A DNA stretch of 12,372 nt from Anaerolineales bacterium UBA2232 (GCA_002348045.1 DDYO01000221.1:23075-35446); one strand, 5' to 3'; shown: positions 1-7,605, counted from the first letter of the stretch. Made by a program: numbers and translations. Notes: generated by a model from the letters alone, not told the origin.

Positions 1-262
1 AACCATCAGCCAAGCAGAACCTTCCCCTACACCATCCTCCACAGCCACGCCGACGGCCACGAGCACCTTGTCACCCACGGCGTCGAGCCCCACCGTTACT
101 CCATCTGCCACGCGCACGGCCACGAGCACCTCATCTCCCGCGGCGTCAAGCCCCACTGCCACTCCATCTGCCACAGGTACAACCACGCGGATTCCGACTC
201 TGGATCCGTCCCCAAGCCCAGCTCCTGCACAGGTGTGGCTTCCCGTCGTGGTTAAACGATAA
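1..262 (+). CDS. C-terminal fragment of a secreted Ser/Thr/Pro-rich repeat protein (5' end outside window)
   Basis: Only the last 86 codons are visible. The frame is open from base 2 to the TAA at 260-262, with the true start off the left edge, so the internal TTG at 68 is not a real start. The visible part is almost entirely Thr, Ser, Pro and Ala, the composition of an extended, probably O-glycosylated linker. It contains two copies of a 21-residue unit. The last residues, VWLPVVVKR, form a short hydrophobic strand ending in basic residues. From general knowledge, many exported Chloroflexota proteins end in a similar (Y/W)LP(L/V)(V/I)-type tail after a Thr/Pro-rich linker, so this is probably an extracellular or surface protein whose functional domain lies upstream. 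The catalytic or binding role cannot be told from this fragment. Its neighbour pepA is convergent, with a strong hairpin between them. Confidence 0.75.
   Translation, partial: TISQAEPSPTPSSTATPTATSTLSPTASSPTVTPSATRTATSTSSPAASSPTATPSATGTTTRIPTLDPSPSPAPAQVWLPVVVKR
56..181 (+). repeat. Two tandem 63-bp coding repeats
   Basis: The unit starting at 56 is repeated at 119 with period 63 bp (copies 56-118 and 119-181), in frame, each encoding a 21-residue Thr/Ser/Pro-rich block (ATST..SPTASS / ATST..SPAASS). Differences are scattered single bases, many of them silent, so the copies are not fresh duplicates. More copies may lie to the left of the window. Confidence 0.85.
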
Positions 263-304
263 GTCCGAGCCTGGACGTCCCGCCAGCCGCTCTGCTGCAT
301 CAAG

Positions 305-338
305 CACAGGCCCCGAACGAAGCCGTTCGGGGCCTGTG
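305..338. terminator. Perfect 15-bp hairpin between convergent genes
   Basis: Arm 305-319 is exactly complementary to 324-338, leaving a four-base loop (AAGC). It lies 43 bp after the stop of the left-hand plus-strand gene and 45 bp after the stop of the minus-strand pepA. The placement between convergent stops argues for a bidirectional terminator. Neither side is followed by a clear T-run, so it is not a textbook intrinsic terminator; it may instead act as a 3'-end-protecting stem. Confidence 0.7.
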
Positions 339-383
339 TCAGGATTTCGGTTGTCCGCTCATCGCGGGTCCGATCCAGCTCAG

Positions 384-1889
384 CTAGCTCCAGTTGCGCA
401 GCAACTGAACCAGTAAGCGCACTCCGTACCCAGTGGCGCCCTTGGGCTGATACGGCATCTCCTTGTCACTGTCCGTCACCCCGGCGACATCGAGGTGTGC
501 CCAGGGATACTCGGCCACGAATCTACTCAATAACATGGCTGCCGTGATCGCGCCTGCTGGACGGCCTCCGGTGTTCTTCATGTCTGCCACCGGGCTCTTG
601 ATCTGCTCGGCGTACTCCTTCCAGAGAGGCAGGCGCCACACCTTTTCGTTAGTGAGCTGCGCGGCGGCTTCGACCTTGGCTGCCAGCGAATCGTTGTTGG
701 AAAAGAGCCCTGCCGCCACGCTACCCAGAGCCACCACACACGCGCCAGTAAGGGTCGCCAGGTCGATGATCGCTTCAGGCTTGTATTGCTGGGCGTACCC
801 CAGGGCATCAGCCAACACCAATCGGCCCTCGGCGTCAGTGCTGATTACCTCAATCGTCTTGCCCAGTATGGTCTTGAGCACATCGCCGGGTTTGAAGGCA
901 CTGCCACTCGGAAGGTTTTCCGTCGCCGGGATGAGCGCTACCACCCGTAGTGGCAAGCCGAGATCGGCCACTGCACCCATCGTAGCAATCACCGTGGCAG
1001 CACCTGCCATGTCACCTTTCATGGCTTCCATGTGTTCACTGGGCTTGATAGAGATCCCACCACTGTCGAACGTAATGCCTTTGCCCACCAGAACCACGGG
1101 AGCTGCCTGTGTTCCTTCGGGATTGTGTTCCAGAATGACAAACCGGGGTTCTTGGTTACTACCCTGAGCCACTCCCAACAGGGCTCCCATACCCAGTTCG
1201 CGCATCTCCACTGGACCCAGGAGCTGAGCACGGAGTCCCTTGCTCTCAGCCAATTTCCTCGCTGCGTCCGCCAGGAGGGCCGGAGTAGCAAAGTTCGCCG
1301 GCTGGTTCACCCAGTTCCTTGCCCAAATCACCGCCTCGGCAACGGCTGTGCCGACCTGAAGACCCGCCTGGACCGCTTCCAGTTGTTCTTGCTTGAGTAC
1401 AATCACCGATACGGCTTCCAGTTCGGTGCGTTCTTCATCTTGATCTGGCTCTGAGCGGTGCTCTTCAAAGCGGTATTGAGACAGATAGGTGCCTTCGGCC
1501 AGGGCCTGGGCCGCCGCTGCCGGATCTAGCCCCGCTGCCCCGGCACCGTGAAGGATAGTGCAGTAGCTGGCGACGCCGAGGGACCGTGCCTTGTTCGCGG
1601 CGGTGGCAGCAACCTGACGGACTCTCTCCAAGTCAAACTCACTGGCCTTGCCCAGACCCAGCACCAGGACGCGCTTCACAGGAGCCCCCTGAGGCGCATA
1701 CAGGAGGGAGGTTTCGTTCAGTTTACCCCTGAAATCGCCCTCGGACAGGAGTTCCTGGACCATACCGCCTAGCTTCTGATCTATCGCCGCTGTCGCTCCT
1801 CCCGGAGTTGTGACTCCTTCGAAGAGATTGACCACCGCCAACCGCGTTTCCTGGTCCTCAATCGCTCCTAACCTGGCTTCTATGTTCAA
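384..1889 (-). CDS. pepA: Leucyl aminopeptidase (M17 family, cytosol aminopeptidase)
   Basis: M17 di-metal aminopeptidases release N-terminal residues, preferring Leu, in the cytoplasm during peptide turnover. The product is 501 aa, the usual family size. The signature TDAEGRL lies at residues 351-357. Predicted metal ligands are K270, D275, D293, D352 and E354, with catalytic K282 and R356. This numbering coincides with E. coli PepA, as I recall it, when the TTG at 1889 is used as start. That start also has an AGGAGG (1896-1901) six bases upstream and gives the typical opening MNIEARLG. A longer frame back to 1949 would add 20 residues containing the ribosome-binding site, so it is rejected. 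E. coli PepA also binds DNA in Xer recombination; nothing here speaks to that. It is the last gene of the minus-strand run, 81 bp after the lysoplasmalogenase gene, and ends before the 305-338 hairpin. Confidence 0.95.
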   Translation of the reverse strand: MNIEARLGAIEDQETRLAVVNLFEGVTTPGGATAAIDQKLGGMVQELLSEGDFRGKLNETSLLYAPQGAPVKRVLVLGLGKASEFDLERVRQVAATAANKARSLGVASYCTILHGAGAAGLDPAAAAQALAEGTYLSQYRFEEHRSEPDQDEERTELEAVSVIVLKQEQLEAVQAGLQVGTAVAEAVIWARNWVNQPANFATPALLADAARKLAESKGLRAQLLGPVEMRELGMGALLGVAQGSNQEPRFVILEHNPEGTQAAPVVLVGKGITFDSGGISIKPSEHMEAMKGDMAGAATVIATMGAVADLGLPLRVVALIPATENLPSGSAFKPGDVLKTILGKTIEVISTDAEGRLVLADALGYAQQYKPEAIIDLATLTGACVVALGSVAAGLFSNNDSLAAKVEAAAQLTNEKVWRLPLWKEYAEQIKSPVADMKNTGGRPAGAITAAMLLSRFVAEYPWAHLDVAGVTDSDKEMPYQPKGATGYGVRLLVQLLRNWS

Positions 1890-1895
1890 CTTGAA

Positions 1896-1901
1896 CCTCC
1901 T
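1896..1901 (-). promoter_or_regulatory. Ribosome-binding site that fixes the pepA TTG start
   Basis: The minus strand reads AGGAGG six bases before TTG (1889-1887). It falls inside the longer open frame, so the upstream codons are not translated as part of PepA. Confidence 0.8.
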
Positions 1902-1970
1902 CTTACTCCTAGTATGAAGGTAGTACCACCTGGCTATCGAGCCAGTCACACATTACGCTGTCCTTAACCT

Positions 1971-2717
1971 TCAGCCCATCACCCTCACCGCAATTGCCAC
2001 CGAATACACAATCAGCAGTTGGCCAACCACGTAGGTGCTCCACACGACATCGTTGACCGGTGACCACACATGCCCCTTCACCTGCCAGTTGCCAAGGACG
2101 AGATCTGAGCACAAAAACAGCAGCACGCCGAAAGCAAGTGTCCAATACCGCACATCTGACAAAATCAGAGACACCGCCAGGGCTACCATCACCGACATCA
2201 GCAGGGCGTATGCCAAGCTGCCTGCGTTGATGCTCCGACTTCCTCCCGGCCGGCGTACGATGGCCCACCACGCCCACAGCCCGAGAGGTATGAGTATCGC
2301 ATGCGCCACAACAGTGCGCCAGCAGTCATGCACTGGTCCATTTGCCAGTAGGTAGAGAAAGCCTCCAATATACAGCACATGACCCAACCCAAACGCAAGC
2401 ATCCCGGCTACCAGGCGATTCGCCGTGGGCACCACTCGGGCCATGATCAGGTCTCCCACAAAACCAAAAACCATGCCCGCACCGACTAACGCCGCATACG
2501 CCTCAGCATCAGTGCTTCTCGCTGCTGCTCGCCAGCCCAGCAGGGCTGCCAGAAGCAGGATCGCCGAAAGGGTTAACCGCAGCGGGCGGGGCAGACGGCC
2601 CGTTCCCTCGACATCCTTCTGACCCCATACTAACCCCGCAGCCAAGAGACCCAAGTCCAGCGCTGCCAGCGCATACAGGAGCCAGTTCCAGGGTGAGGCA
2701 TAAGGCAGTGGAAGCAC
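1971..2717 (-). CDS. YhhN/TMEM86-family membrane protein, probable lysoplasmalogenase
   Basis: This 248-aa polytopic protein has about eight hydrophobic segments across its whole length. It carries the spaced motifs of the YhhN (TMEM86) family: GFVGDL around residues 85-90 (D89), GLGHVLYIGGF around 110-120 (H113), LCSDLVLGN around 202-210 (D205) and STYVVGQLL around 227-235 (Q233). Characterised members hydrolyse the vinyl-ether bond of lysoplasmalogens, giving an aldehyde and glycerophospho-head group; many bacterial members are untested. The start is GTG at 2717 with AGGGA (2725-2729) seven bases upstream. It lies 95 bp after lgt and 81 bp before pepA on the same strand, so co-transcription is plausible but not proven. 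Family membership is fairly secure; substrate is inferred from the family. Confidence 0.8.
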   Translation of the reverse strand: MLPLPYASPWNWLLYALAALDLGLLAAGLVWGQKDVEGTGRLPRPLRLTLSAILLLAALLGWRAAARSTDAEAYAALVGAGMVFGFVGDLIMARVVPTANRLVAGMLAFGLGHVLYIGGFLYLLANGPVHDCWRTVVAHAILIPLGLWAWWAIVRRPGGSRSINAGSLAYALLMSVMVALAVSLILSDVRYWTLAFGVLLFLCSDLVLGNWQVKGHVWSPVNDVVWSTYVVGQLLIVYSVAIAVRVMG

Positions 2718-2812
2718 GAGGTTATCCCTGGTATGCAGTCACTATGGCACAGGTCTTGCTCGGCAGACCCTGCACACCTTCAGCGACGATCCACGCGCCA
2801 TCACCAGGGACA

Positions 2813-3637
2813 TCATTCTGTCGAAGATTCCTTTTCAGCCAAAACCGTTGAGCCGTTCCGATGTCGCCTGAGAAGGAGACCGCCGCATAACACGATGGCC
2901 GCCAGTGAAATCCATTGCGCTGTGGCCACCCCGGCGATTCTCCATGCGTCCGGGCGCTGGGTTTCGGTGAAAAGCCGTACCAACGGATAGAGGACACCGT
3001 AGAGCAGGATGACGTCACCGTCCTTCAGTCGCTCTTCGAAAAGGCGCGATACAGTTAGAAGGATGACAAAGCAGAAGAAACAGGCAATGGATTCGTAGAG
3101 AAAGGTGGGGTGGAATCGCGTGCTCAGTGGGTATTGCTGTAGGTCGGTGTACGGAGGAATCCGGTGAAATTCATCAATAGTGATACCCCAGGGTAACGAC
3201 GTAGGAAAGCCGTACAACTCCTGGTTCAGGTAGTTGCCCCACCGGGCAATGGCCTGGGCCAGCACCAGCCCAGGAGCGGCGAAATCAGCCCAGCGGTCGA
3301 ATGGCATCCCATTGCGCCTCACGTATATCCACAGTCCCAGGGCCCCTCCAGCCACCGCGCCATAAATGGCCAACCCTCCGTGGCGCAGGTTCAAGATATC
3401 CAAAGGATTCTGCAGGTAATAGTCCAGGCTAGAAACGACGTGGTAGAGCCGAGCACCGATCATGCCCAGCAAGAGGCAGAGCATCAGCGCATTCCAAATG
3501 TGCTCCGGGTCCTCGCCCTTGCGCAACGCCTGACGTTCTGCCACGTAAGCCGCCACCAAGGCGGAGCCGACGATCAGGATACCGTACCAGGCAATGGCAA
3601 TCGGCCCAATCCTTATGGCAATCCGAGGACCGCCCAC
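2813..3637 (-). CDS. lgt: Prolipoprotein diacylglyceryl transferase
   Basis: Lgt transfers a diacylglyceryl group from phosphatidylglycerol to the lipobox cysteine of prolipoproteins in the cytoplasmic membrane, the first step of lipoprotein maturation. The 274-aa product has about seven hydrophobic segments and the family landmarks: Y18 in AWYG, H86 in RHGGLAIYG, the signature RWGNYLNQELYG at 132-143 (R132, N135, E140), HPTFLYE at 176-182 and R221 near LFTETQRPD. The residue before R132 is Ala instead of the usual Gly of GRxGN, a mild deviation. The start is GTG at 3637 behind GGGAGGG (3643-3649) with a five-base gap. It is the first gene after a strong promoter and is probably transcribed with the two downstream genes. 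A candidate lipoprotein substrate is encoded immediately upstream at 3844-5010. Confidence 0.95.
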   Translation of the reverse strand: MGGPRIAIRIGPIAIAWYGILIVGSALVAAYVAERQALRKGEDPEHIWNALMLCLLLGMIGARLYHVVSSLDYYLQNPLDILNLRHGGLAIYGAVAGGALGLWIYVRRNGMPFDRWADFAAPGLVLAQAIARWGNYLNQELYGFPTSLPWGITIDEFHRIPPYTDLQQYPLSTRFHPTFLYESIACFFCFVILLTVSRLFEERLKDGDVILLYGVLYPLVRLFTETQRPDAWRIAGVATAQWISLAAIVLCGGLLLRRHRNGSTVLAEKESSTE

Positions 3638-3666
3638 GTCAACCCTCCCGCATCAGATTGCTGGGG

Positions 3667-3695
3667 ATTATACCGTGAGACACACATCCAGCCAA
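3667..3695 (-). promoter_or_regulatory. Sigma70-type promoter for lgt
   Basis: On the minus strand TTGGCT (3690-3695) and a perfect TATAAT (3667-3672) are separated by 17 bases. Transcription would begin near 3660, leaving a leader of about 22 nt that contains the lgt ribosome-binding site. The region lies just beyond the terminator of the upstream operon, where a promoter is expected. The -35 box matches only the TTG part of the consensus. Confidence 0.7.
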
Positions 3696-3782
3696 GGGAT
3701 GCCAGTCTCCGAAACAGCAGGACCCCTGTTCCGCCCCTGCGTACCAGGAACATTTCCCCCTCGCCCGCATCGTAGAAACAAA

Positions 3783-3816
3783 AGCCCCCGCGCTCCTTGG
3801 AGAGAACGCGGGGGCT
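3783..3816 (-). terminator. Rho-independent terminator of the VWA/binding-protein operon
   Basis: Arms 3783-3792 and 3807-3816 form a perfect 10-bp GC-rich stem, and the 14-base loop can fold a further CTCC/GGAG stem. Read on the minus strand, the hairpin starts 27 nt after the stop codon of the LivK-like gene and is followed by a T-rich stretch (TTTGTTTCT, 3782-3774). Confidence 0.85.
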
Positions 3817-3843
3817 CCGAACTGGCGAGCCAGGAAAGCAGCC

Positions 3844-5010
3844 TTACTGGTCCGGCACCTGAACAAAGTCCCCATTCTGCACCTGGAAGATGTAGACTCG
3901 TTGTTCCTTGAGATCACCGGCCGCGTCAAAGCTGACCCGCCCAACGAGGCTCTCAAAATCCAGGGAACGGACGGCTTCGGTAACCTTGCCTGCCTCCAGC
4001 GTACCAGCTCTTTTCACTCCTTCAGCAATCACTGCCATTGCGCTGTAGCCGGCGATGCTGTAGGTCCCGGGATTGCGCGCCTCGATCTGCTGATACTCCG
4101 CCCGCCACTTGGCTTCGATGGCTACTTTAGGATCCGGGGTAACGCCGCTCACATAGGCCCCTTCCGCTGCGGGTCCCGAGCCATCAATGAACTCGTACAG
4201 AAAGCAGCCGTCGCTGGCCATAAAGGCCGCTGTGATTCCTGCCTCACGGAGCTCGGGCAGCAGTACATAGCCTTCGGTTTCGTAGCCGGCCAGGAAGATC
4301 GCATCGGGCTGCACAACTCTCACTTGCTCGACTGCGCGGGCCTGGGTGACTGCTCCCTCAGGTATTTCGATTTCAGCGACCGGCGCGACTCCCAGCGCTC
4401 GCAGCGCACCGGCCACCTGCGCCCGTAATCCTCGACCATATTCGTTATCCGCATAGACCACGGCAATCCGCTGGGCACCCAGCCGCTGCACCAGAAAGCG
4501 CGCTGCAGCAGGGCCCTGAGCTGCGTCAGTGGCATTCACCCGGAAAAAGTTGCGGTATCCCTTTTGCGTGATGGAGACATCAGTGGCGGTCGACGTCACG
4601 ACAACCAGCGGCAAATCCTTGTAGATTTCCATGGCCGCCAGGGTTTGGCCACTATTGTAGTGACCAATGACGGCAATCACCTGCTGTCCCTGCTCGATGG
4701 CCACCTTCACCTGCTCAGCGACTTGCGCCGCCACGTCAGAATCCGCCTCATCGTCCAGGGCCACCACGCTCACCCGCCTTCCCAGAAGCCCGCCCGCAGC
4801 GTTCAGTCGCTCGGCCATCAGGCGAACTCCCCCCACTACCGTCTGACCCCCGTCTGCTTGCCATCCCGATAGCGGAGCGCCCACAAAGACAATGACCTCA
4901 CCCTGCAACCTGGGCGTCGTCGAGCACGCGGGAGCCATCACCAGGCCCGCAAACAACACCAACAGGATAGCCTGTCGGCTGATGCGCCCCATCCAACCTC
5001 GCTCGCTCAC
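3844..5010 (-). CDS. LivK-type (type I periplasmic fold) solute-binding protein, probable lipoprotein
   Basis: The 388-aa product resembles the branched-chain amino acid/amide receptor family (Peripla_BP_6 type): IVFVGAPLSG after the signal, VGGVRLMAERLNAAGGLLG, a conserved VIGHYNSGQT segment, VTSTATDVSI and AVVYADNEYGRGL. These receptors capture small solutes outside the membrane for an ABC transporter or a sensor. The N terminus has basic residues, a hydrophobic stretch (residues 14-25) and Cys29 followed by STT, suggesting lipidation. However, Pro sits at position -2 (MAPAC), which departs from the standard lipobox. The start chosen is GTG at 5010, nine bases after AGGAGG (5020-5025); the farther TTG at 5031 overlaps that site and is rejected. 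No permease or ATPase gene is nearby. It lies 62 bp after the coiled-coil gene and ends at the operon terminator. The ligand is unknown. Confidence 0.88.
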   Translation of the reverse strand: MSERGWMGRISRQAILLVLFAGLVMAPACSTTPRLQGEVIVFVGAPLSGWQADGGQTVVGGVRLMAERLNAAGGLLGRRVSVVALDDEADSDVAAQVAEQVKVAIEQGQQVIAVIGHYNSGQTLAAMEIYKDLPLVVVTSTATDVSITQKGYRNFFRVNATDAAQGPAAARFLVQRLGAQRIAVVYADNEYGRGLRAQVAGALRALGVAPVAEIEIPEGAVTQARAVEQVRVVQPDAIFLAGYETEGYVLLPELREAGITAAFMASDGCFLYEFIDGSGPAAEGAYVSGVTPDPKVAIEAKWRAEYQQIEARNPGTYSIAGYSAMAVIAEGVKRAGTLEAGKVTEAVRSLDFESLVGRVSFDAAGDLKEQRVYIFQVQNGDFVQVPDQ

Positions 5011-5046
5011 TGTCCTAGACCTCCTGATCAACTAGACAACCGACTT

Positions 5047-5071
5047 GCCTCGGACCGGCATGTTACGAGGC
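5047..5071 (-). terminator. Weak hairpin after the coiled-coil gene
   Basis: A 6-bp stem (5047-5052 with 5066-5071, GCCTCG/CGAGGC) and a 13-base loop sit directly after the TAG of the upstream gene on the minus strand. No solid T-run follows. It could partly terminate or slow transcription before the LivK-like gene, or be chance. Confidence 0.3.
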
Positions 5072-5072
5072 T

Positions 5073-5885
5073 CTACACGCGTGACGTCTGGTAGACCTCG
5101 TCCAGCGTTTCCTGGAGCGCCTTGAGCGCAGCTACTTGCTCGGAGATATCCTCTCTCAACCGCTGGGACCGACCCGATCCGATGTCCTTAGCTCCGATCA
5201 ACTGAATCTGGGAATACACCGTTCCCAGAGCAGTCAATGTCGTCTCCAATTGGTATTCGGCATGCTCCATGGTATCCTGCAGTTTCTGCAGGGTTACCAG
5301 TTGCTCTTCCTTACTAGAGATAGCTTGCTGCAACTGCTGCTGGACCCTTGCATTGTCCTCCCGCGACAGTCGCTTCCGAAGCTCGATGATATCCCGGGGA
5401 ACATCGCGCCGATCCCTGGTCAAGACATCATCGGCGTAGTAGAGGTCAAGGCGCTTTGCCAAGCCGAACACGTTCGCTACCCAGTCAGCGATCCCGCCTG
5501 TCGTCTCCAGCAAGTGATCACGCAGGATTCCCTTCTGAGTGCTCTGCACGTGGTCCTCGATCCGCTGGCGGTAGTCCAGCGCTTTCTCCAGCCGTTGCCG
5601 ATACTGGGGGCTTCGAATTTCGCGTGGGTTGAACTGCTGCCGCAGCATATCGGACACAATTCGTCGCCCGGTGGTTTCATCGGTGATGCTCGTATATACT
5701 ACCAGTGCCTCACCGGCCAGGCCGAGCACCAGCCAATACCACCACTGCCACCAGGGAAATGGCTGCGGAACAAGAAAGATCAGAATGAGGGTCAACGCGA
5801 TGGTGAGAGCACTCTCCAAACGGAACACGGCGTGTTCCACAATCGCCCACGTCACCCGCTTTTTCATGGGATCATTCCTGACCAT
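5073..5885 (-). CDS. Membrane-anchored coiled-coil protein of unknown function
   Basis: I do not recognise a named family. The 270-aa product has two closely spaced hydrophobic segments near the N terminus (about residues 24-40 and 47-65), joined by a short Pro/Trp-rich turn (PQPFPWWQWW). The long tail is charged and mostly helical: RQRLEKALDYRQRIEDH (97-112), then Gln/Glu/Lys-rich heptad-like stretches at about 164-225 and 240-265. The turn is short, so both ends are probably cytoplasmic, with the tail free to bind partners such as PspA; this is inference. The start is uncertain: ATG at 5885 has AAGGGG (5892-5897) six bases upstream, while ATG at 5867 (264 aa) or GTG at 5906 are alternatives. 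It lies 39 bp after the VWA gene on the same strand, so it is probably in that operon. Confidence 0.8.
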   Translation of the reverse strand: MVRNDPMKKRVTWAIVEHAVFRLESALTIALTLILIFLVPQPFPWWQWWYWLVLGLAGEALVVYTSITDETTGRRIVSDMLRQQFNPREIRSPQYRQRLEKALDYRQRIEDHVQSTQKGILRDHLLETTGGIADWVANVFGLAKRLDLYYADDVLTRDRRDVPRDIIELRKRLSREDNARVQQQLQQAISSKEEQLVTLQKLQDTMEHAEYQLETTLTALGTVYSQIQLIGAKDIGSGRSQRLREDISEQVAALKALQETLDEVYQTSRV

Positions 5886-5924
5886 TGACCACCCCTTGTC
5901 GCCCACACGCGTGCAGCGCTTTGG

Positions 5925-7595
5925 CTAGAAATAGGTAGAAAGCAGTCGGTAGAGCTCACGGATCGTTGTCGGACTGCCCACACGGGTCTGCCCGCCACTC
6001 GCCGAAGCCATGGCCTCCAACACCCTCATATCCGCGTCACTACCGTAGGCGACACAAAAGACCACTACCGGCAAGCCCGACTTGCTGGTCTGGCTCAGCC
6101 TGGATGTCAAGCTGCTCAGTTGAACGCTCGAGGCGTTCTCAATGCCGTCAGTCATCACCACCACTGCATTGATACGCTCACGGTCATCCTGCTCCTGCAA
6201 CCGCCGCAGGGCTAGATCAACGGCATCCAGGAGCGCCGTGTTGCCGCCGGCATTGAGCCCTCCGATAGCCGACTGCAGGGCTTGCAGATTGGTCTCAAGC
6301 TCAGCCATGGGCACGACCTCCCTCGCGCTGGACGAGAAGACAATCAGGCCCACACGCTCCTGTTGACCTTGGACCAAGCCCAGGAACGTTTGCAGCGCCT
6401 CTTTGGCCTGGGTCAGCTTGTCGCCCTGCATGCTGCCGGATACATCTGCCACAAGGTACACGTTGGCCTTGCGCTTGGCATACTGCCACACATCCCGCAC
6501 CACTTGAATCACGCTAGGACTCGGGATCTGCAGCGTAGTCTTGGGCTGAGAGGCGTCCGCGCCGTATTGCGCATGAATGGGTGAGGCCGCCAACGTAAGG
6601 GAGATGCTGAGGTCGCTGGGACGGTACCCATTGGCCAGCACCAGCATTTGTGCCTCTTGTGTCAACAAATAGTCACGCAGGCTGCGATACGCTAGCCGCT
6701 CCTCAGATGTGGTGCTCGTCCTCTCCAGGAACACCAGGGGATGGTCGGCCCACATCGCGCCTTCGACCGGGTAGATAGCGATCAACTTGCCCTTGTTGCT
6801 CTGGTTGAACCCGATCAGGAGCTGCTCTTGGACCACGAACGCGTCCAGATAGTCTGGCCCTTTGGCCGTCACCTGCTCAATCACTGCCAGTTCACCTTCA
6901 CCATAGTAACGTACCGTCTTTTGCAGTGCGGCAACATAGGCCAAGGTGTTTTCATTGGTGACGTCATCAACGGTCAGGCCGCGCGTCTTGCCAGCGCCAG
7001 CATAGAATGTCGCCAGGGTAGCCAGAAGACCGCTCGCCGATGAAGTGGAAGGATGGCTCCATTTGAAATCAGAATTGTTGCGCGCAGCTGACAAGAGATC
7101 AGCCCACCCAATCGCCTTCGCGGGATAGCCCAAGGACCGGGCCACATCTTCCCACATGGCAATCACCAACGGACTCAGAGCGAAGCGGGTCGTTTCCCCC
7201 ACGATAGATGTTTCCGATCGAGTCTGCTCTTGCCAGTCCTTTTCCAGTTGTGAGAGCCAGATGGACGAGTCCGGGCAGATCACTTGGAACTGGCCCGCAA
7301 GAGCCGCTTCGATCATCGCATCCGGCTCAGCAGATCGCAGGGTCAACTCGATGGCTTTCCCAGAGGGCGTTCGTGGTCGCTTTGCGCTGTAGCGTTTGAT
7401 CAGTTCTTCAAAGAGAGCGCGCTTCTCCGGCGAATGGGCGATCTCCAGAGTGACCTTGTTGTCCACTCGCACGTCTCGTTGCGCAAACTGGTATACTATG
7501 TAGCATGCGATGCATCCCACCAAGACTAATAACGCGGCGACAAAGAGCAGCCATATCCAGGCTCGTGATCTTGGGGATTTCACCGGCCGACTCAT
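5925..7595 (-). CDS. Membrane-anchored substrate-binding-like plus VWA domain protein
   Basis: The 556-aa product has three parts. Residues 12-36 form one membrane anchor after a basic N terminus. Residues about 48-345 resemble an extracellular solute-binding domain of the SBP_bac_11 type (TLEIAHSPEKRALFEELIKRY, VICPDSSIWL, a GWADLL segment, LLATLATFYAG). Residues about 378-556 form a VWA domain with an intact metal-ion-dependent adhesion site: D384-V-S386-G-S388, T453 in GGNTALLDA, and D483 in MTDG. Such domains bind protein ligands through a divalent metal, so the protein probably presents both modules outside the membrane. The start ATG has AGGAGG (7602-7607) six bases upstream. That site overlaps the TAG of the upstream gene, with only 10 bp between the genes, suggesting coupled translation. 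The ligand and partner are unknown. The same domain pair occurs in Actinobacteria and Chloroflexota proteins, from general knowledge. Confidence 0.9.
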   Translation of the reverse strand: MSRPVKSPRSRAWIWLLFVAALLVLVGCIACYIVYQFAQRDVRVDNKVTLEIAHSPEKRALFEELIKRYSAKRPRTPSGKAIELTLRSAEPDAMIEAALAGQFQVICPDSSIWLSQLEKDWQEQTRSETSIVGETTRFALSPLVIAMWEDVARSLGYPAKAIGWADLLSAARNNSDFKWSHPSTSSASGLLATLATFYAGAGKTRGLTVDDVTNENTLAYVAALQKTVRYYGEGELAVIEQVTAKGPDYLDAFVVQEQLLIGFNQSNKGKLIAIYPVEGAMWADHPLVFLERTSTTSEERLAYRSLRDYLLTQEAQMLVLANGYRPSDLSISLTLAASPIHAQYGADASQPKTTLQIPSPSVIQVVRDVWQYAKRKANVYLVADVSGSMQGDKLTQAKEALQTFLGLVQGQQERVGLIVFSSSAREVVPMAELETNLQALQSAIGGLNAGGNTALLDAVDLALRRLQEQDDRERINAVVVMTDGIENASSVQLSSLTSRLSQTSKSGLPVVVFCVAYGSDADMRVLEAMASASGGQTRVGSPTTIRELYRLLSTYF

Positions 7596-7605
7596 CGTGA
7601 ACCTC

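Noticed and set aside
463..1167. Plus-strand open frame of 234 codons opposite pepA
   Set aside because: It is the antisense of a well-conserved enzyme, has no recognisable domain and arises from the GC-rich codon pattern of pepA.
1930..1945. Small hairpin (CTGGCT/AGCCAG, four-base loop) between the lysoplasmalogenase gene and pepA
   Set aside because: Six pairs, no T-run and an AT-poor context: too weak to call a terminator.
2722..3018. Minus-strand frame of 98 codons overlapping the 3' end of lgt
   Set aside because: Two thirds lies inside lgt in another frame; the composition (many Ser, Trp, Arg) is that of an out-of-frame translation.
5136..5888. Plus-strand open frame of 250 codons opposite the coiled-coil gene
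   Set aside because: It mirrors the Gln/Leu-rich coiled coil on the opposite strand. The minus-strand frame has membrane segments, operon context and a ribosome-binding site; this one has none.
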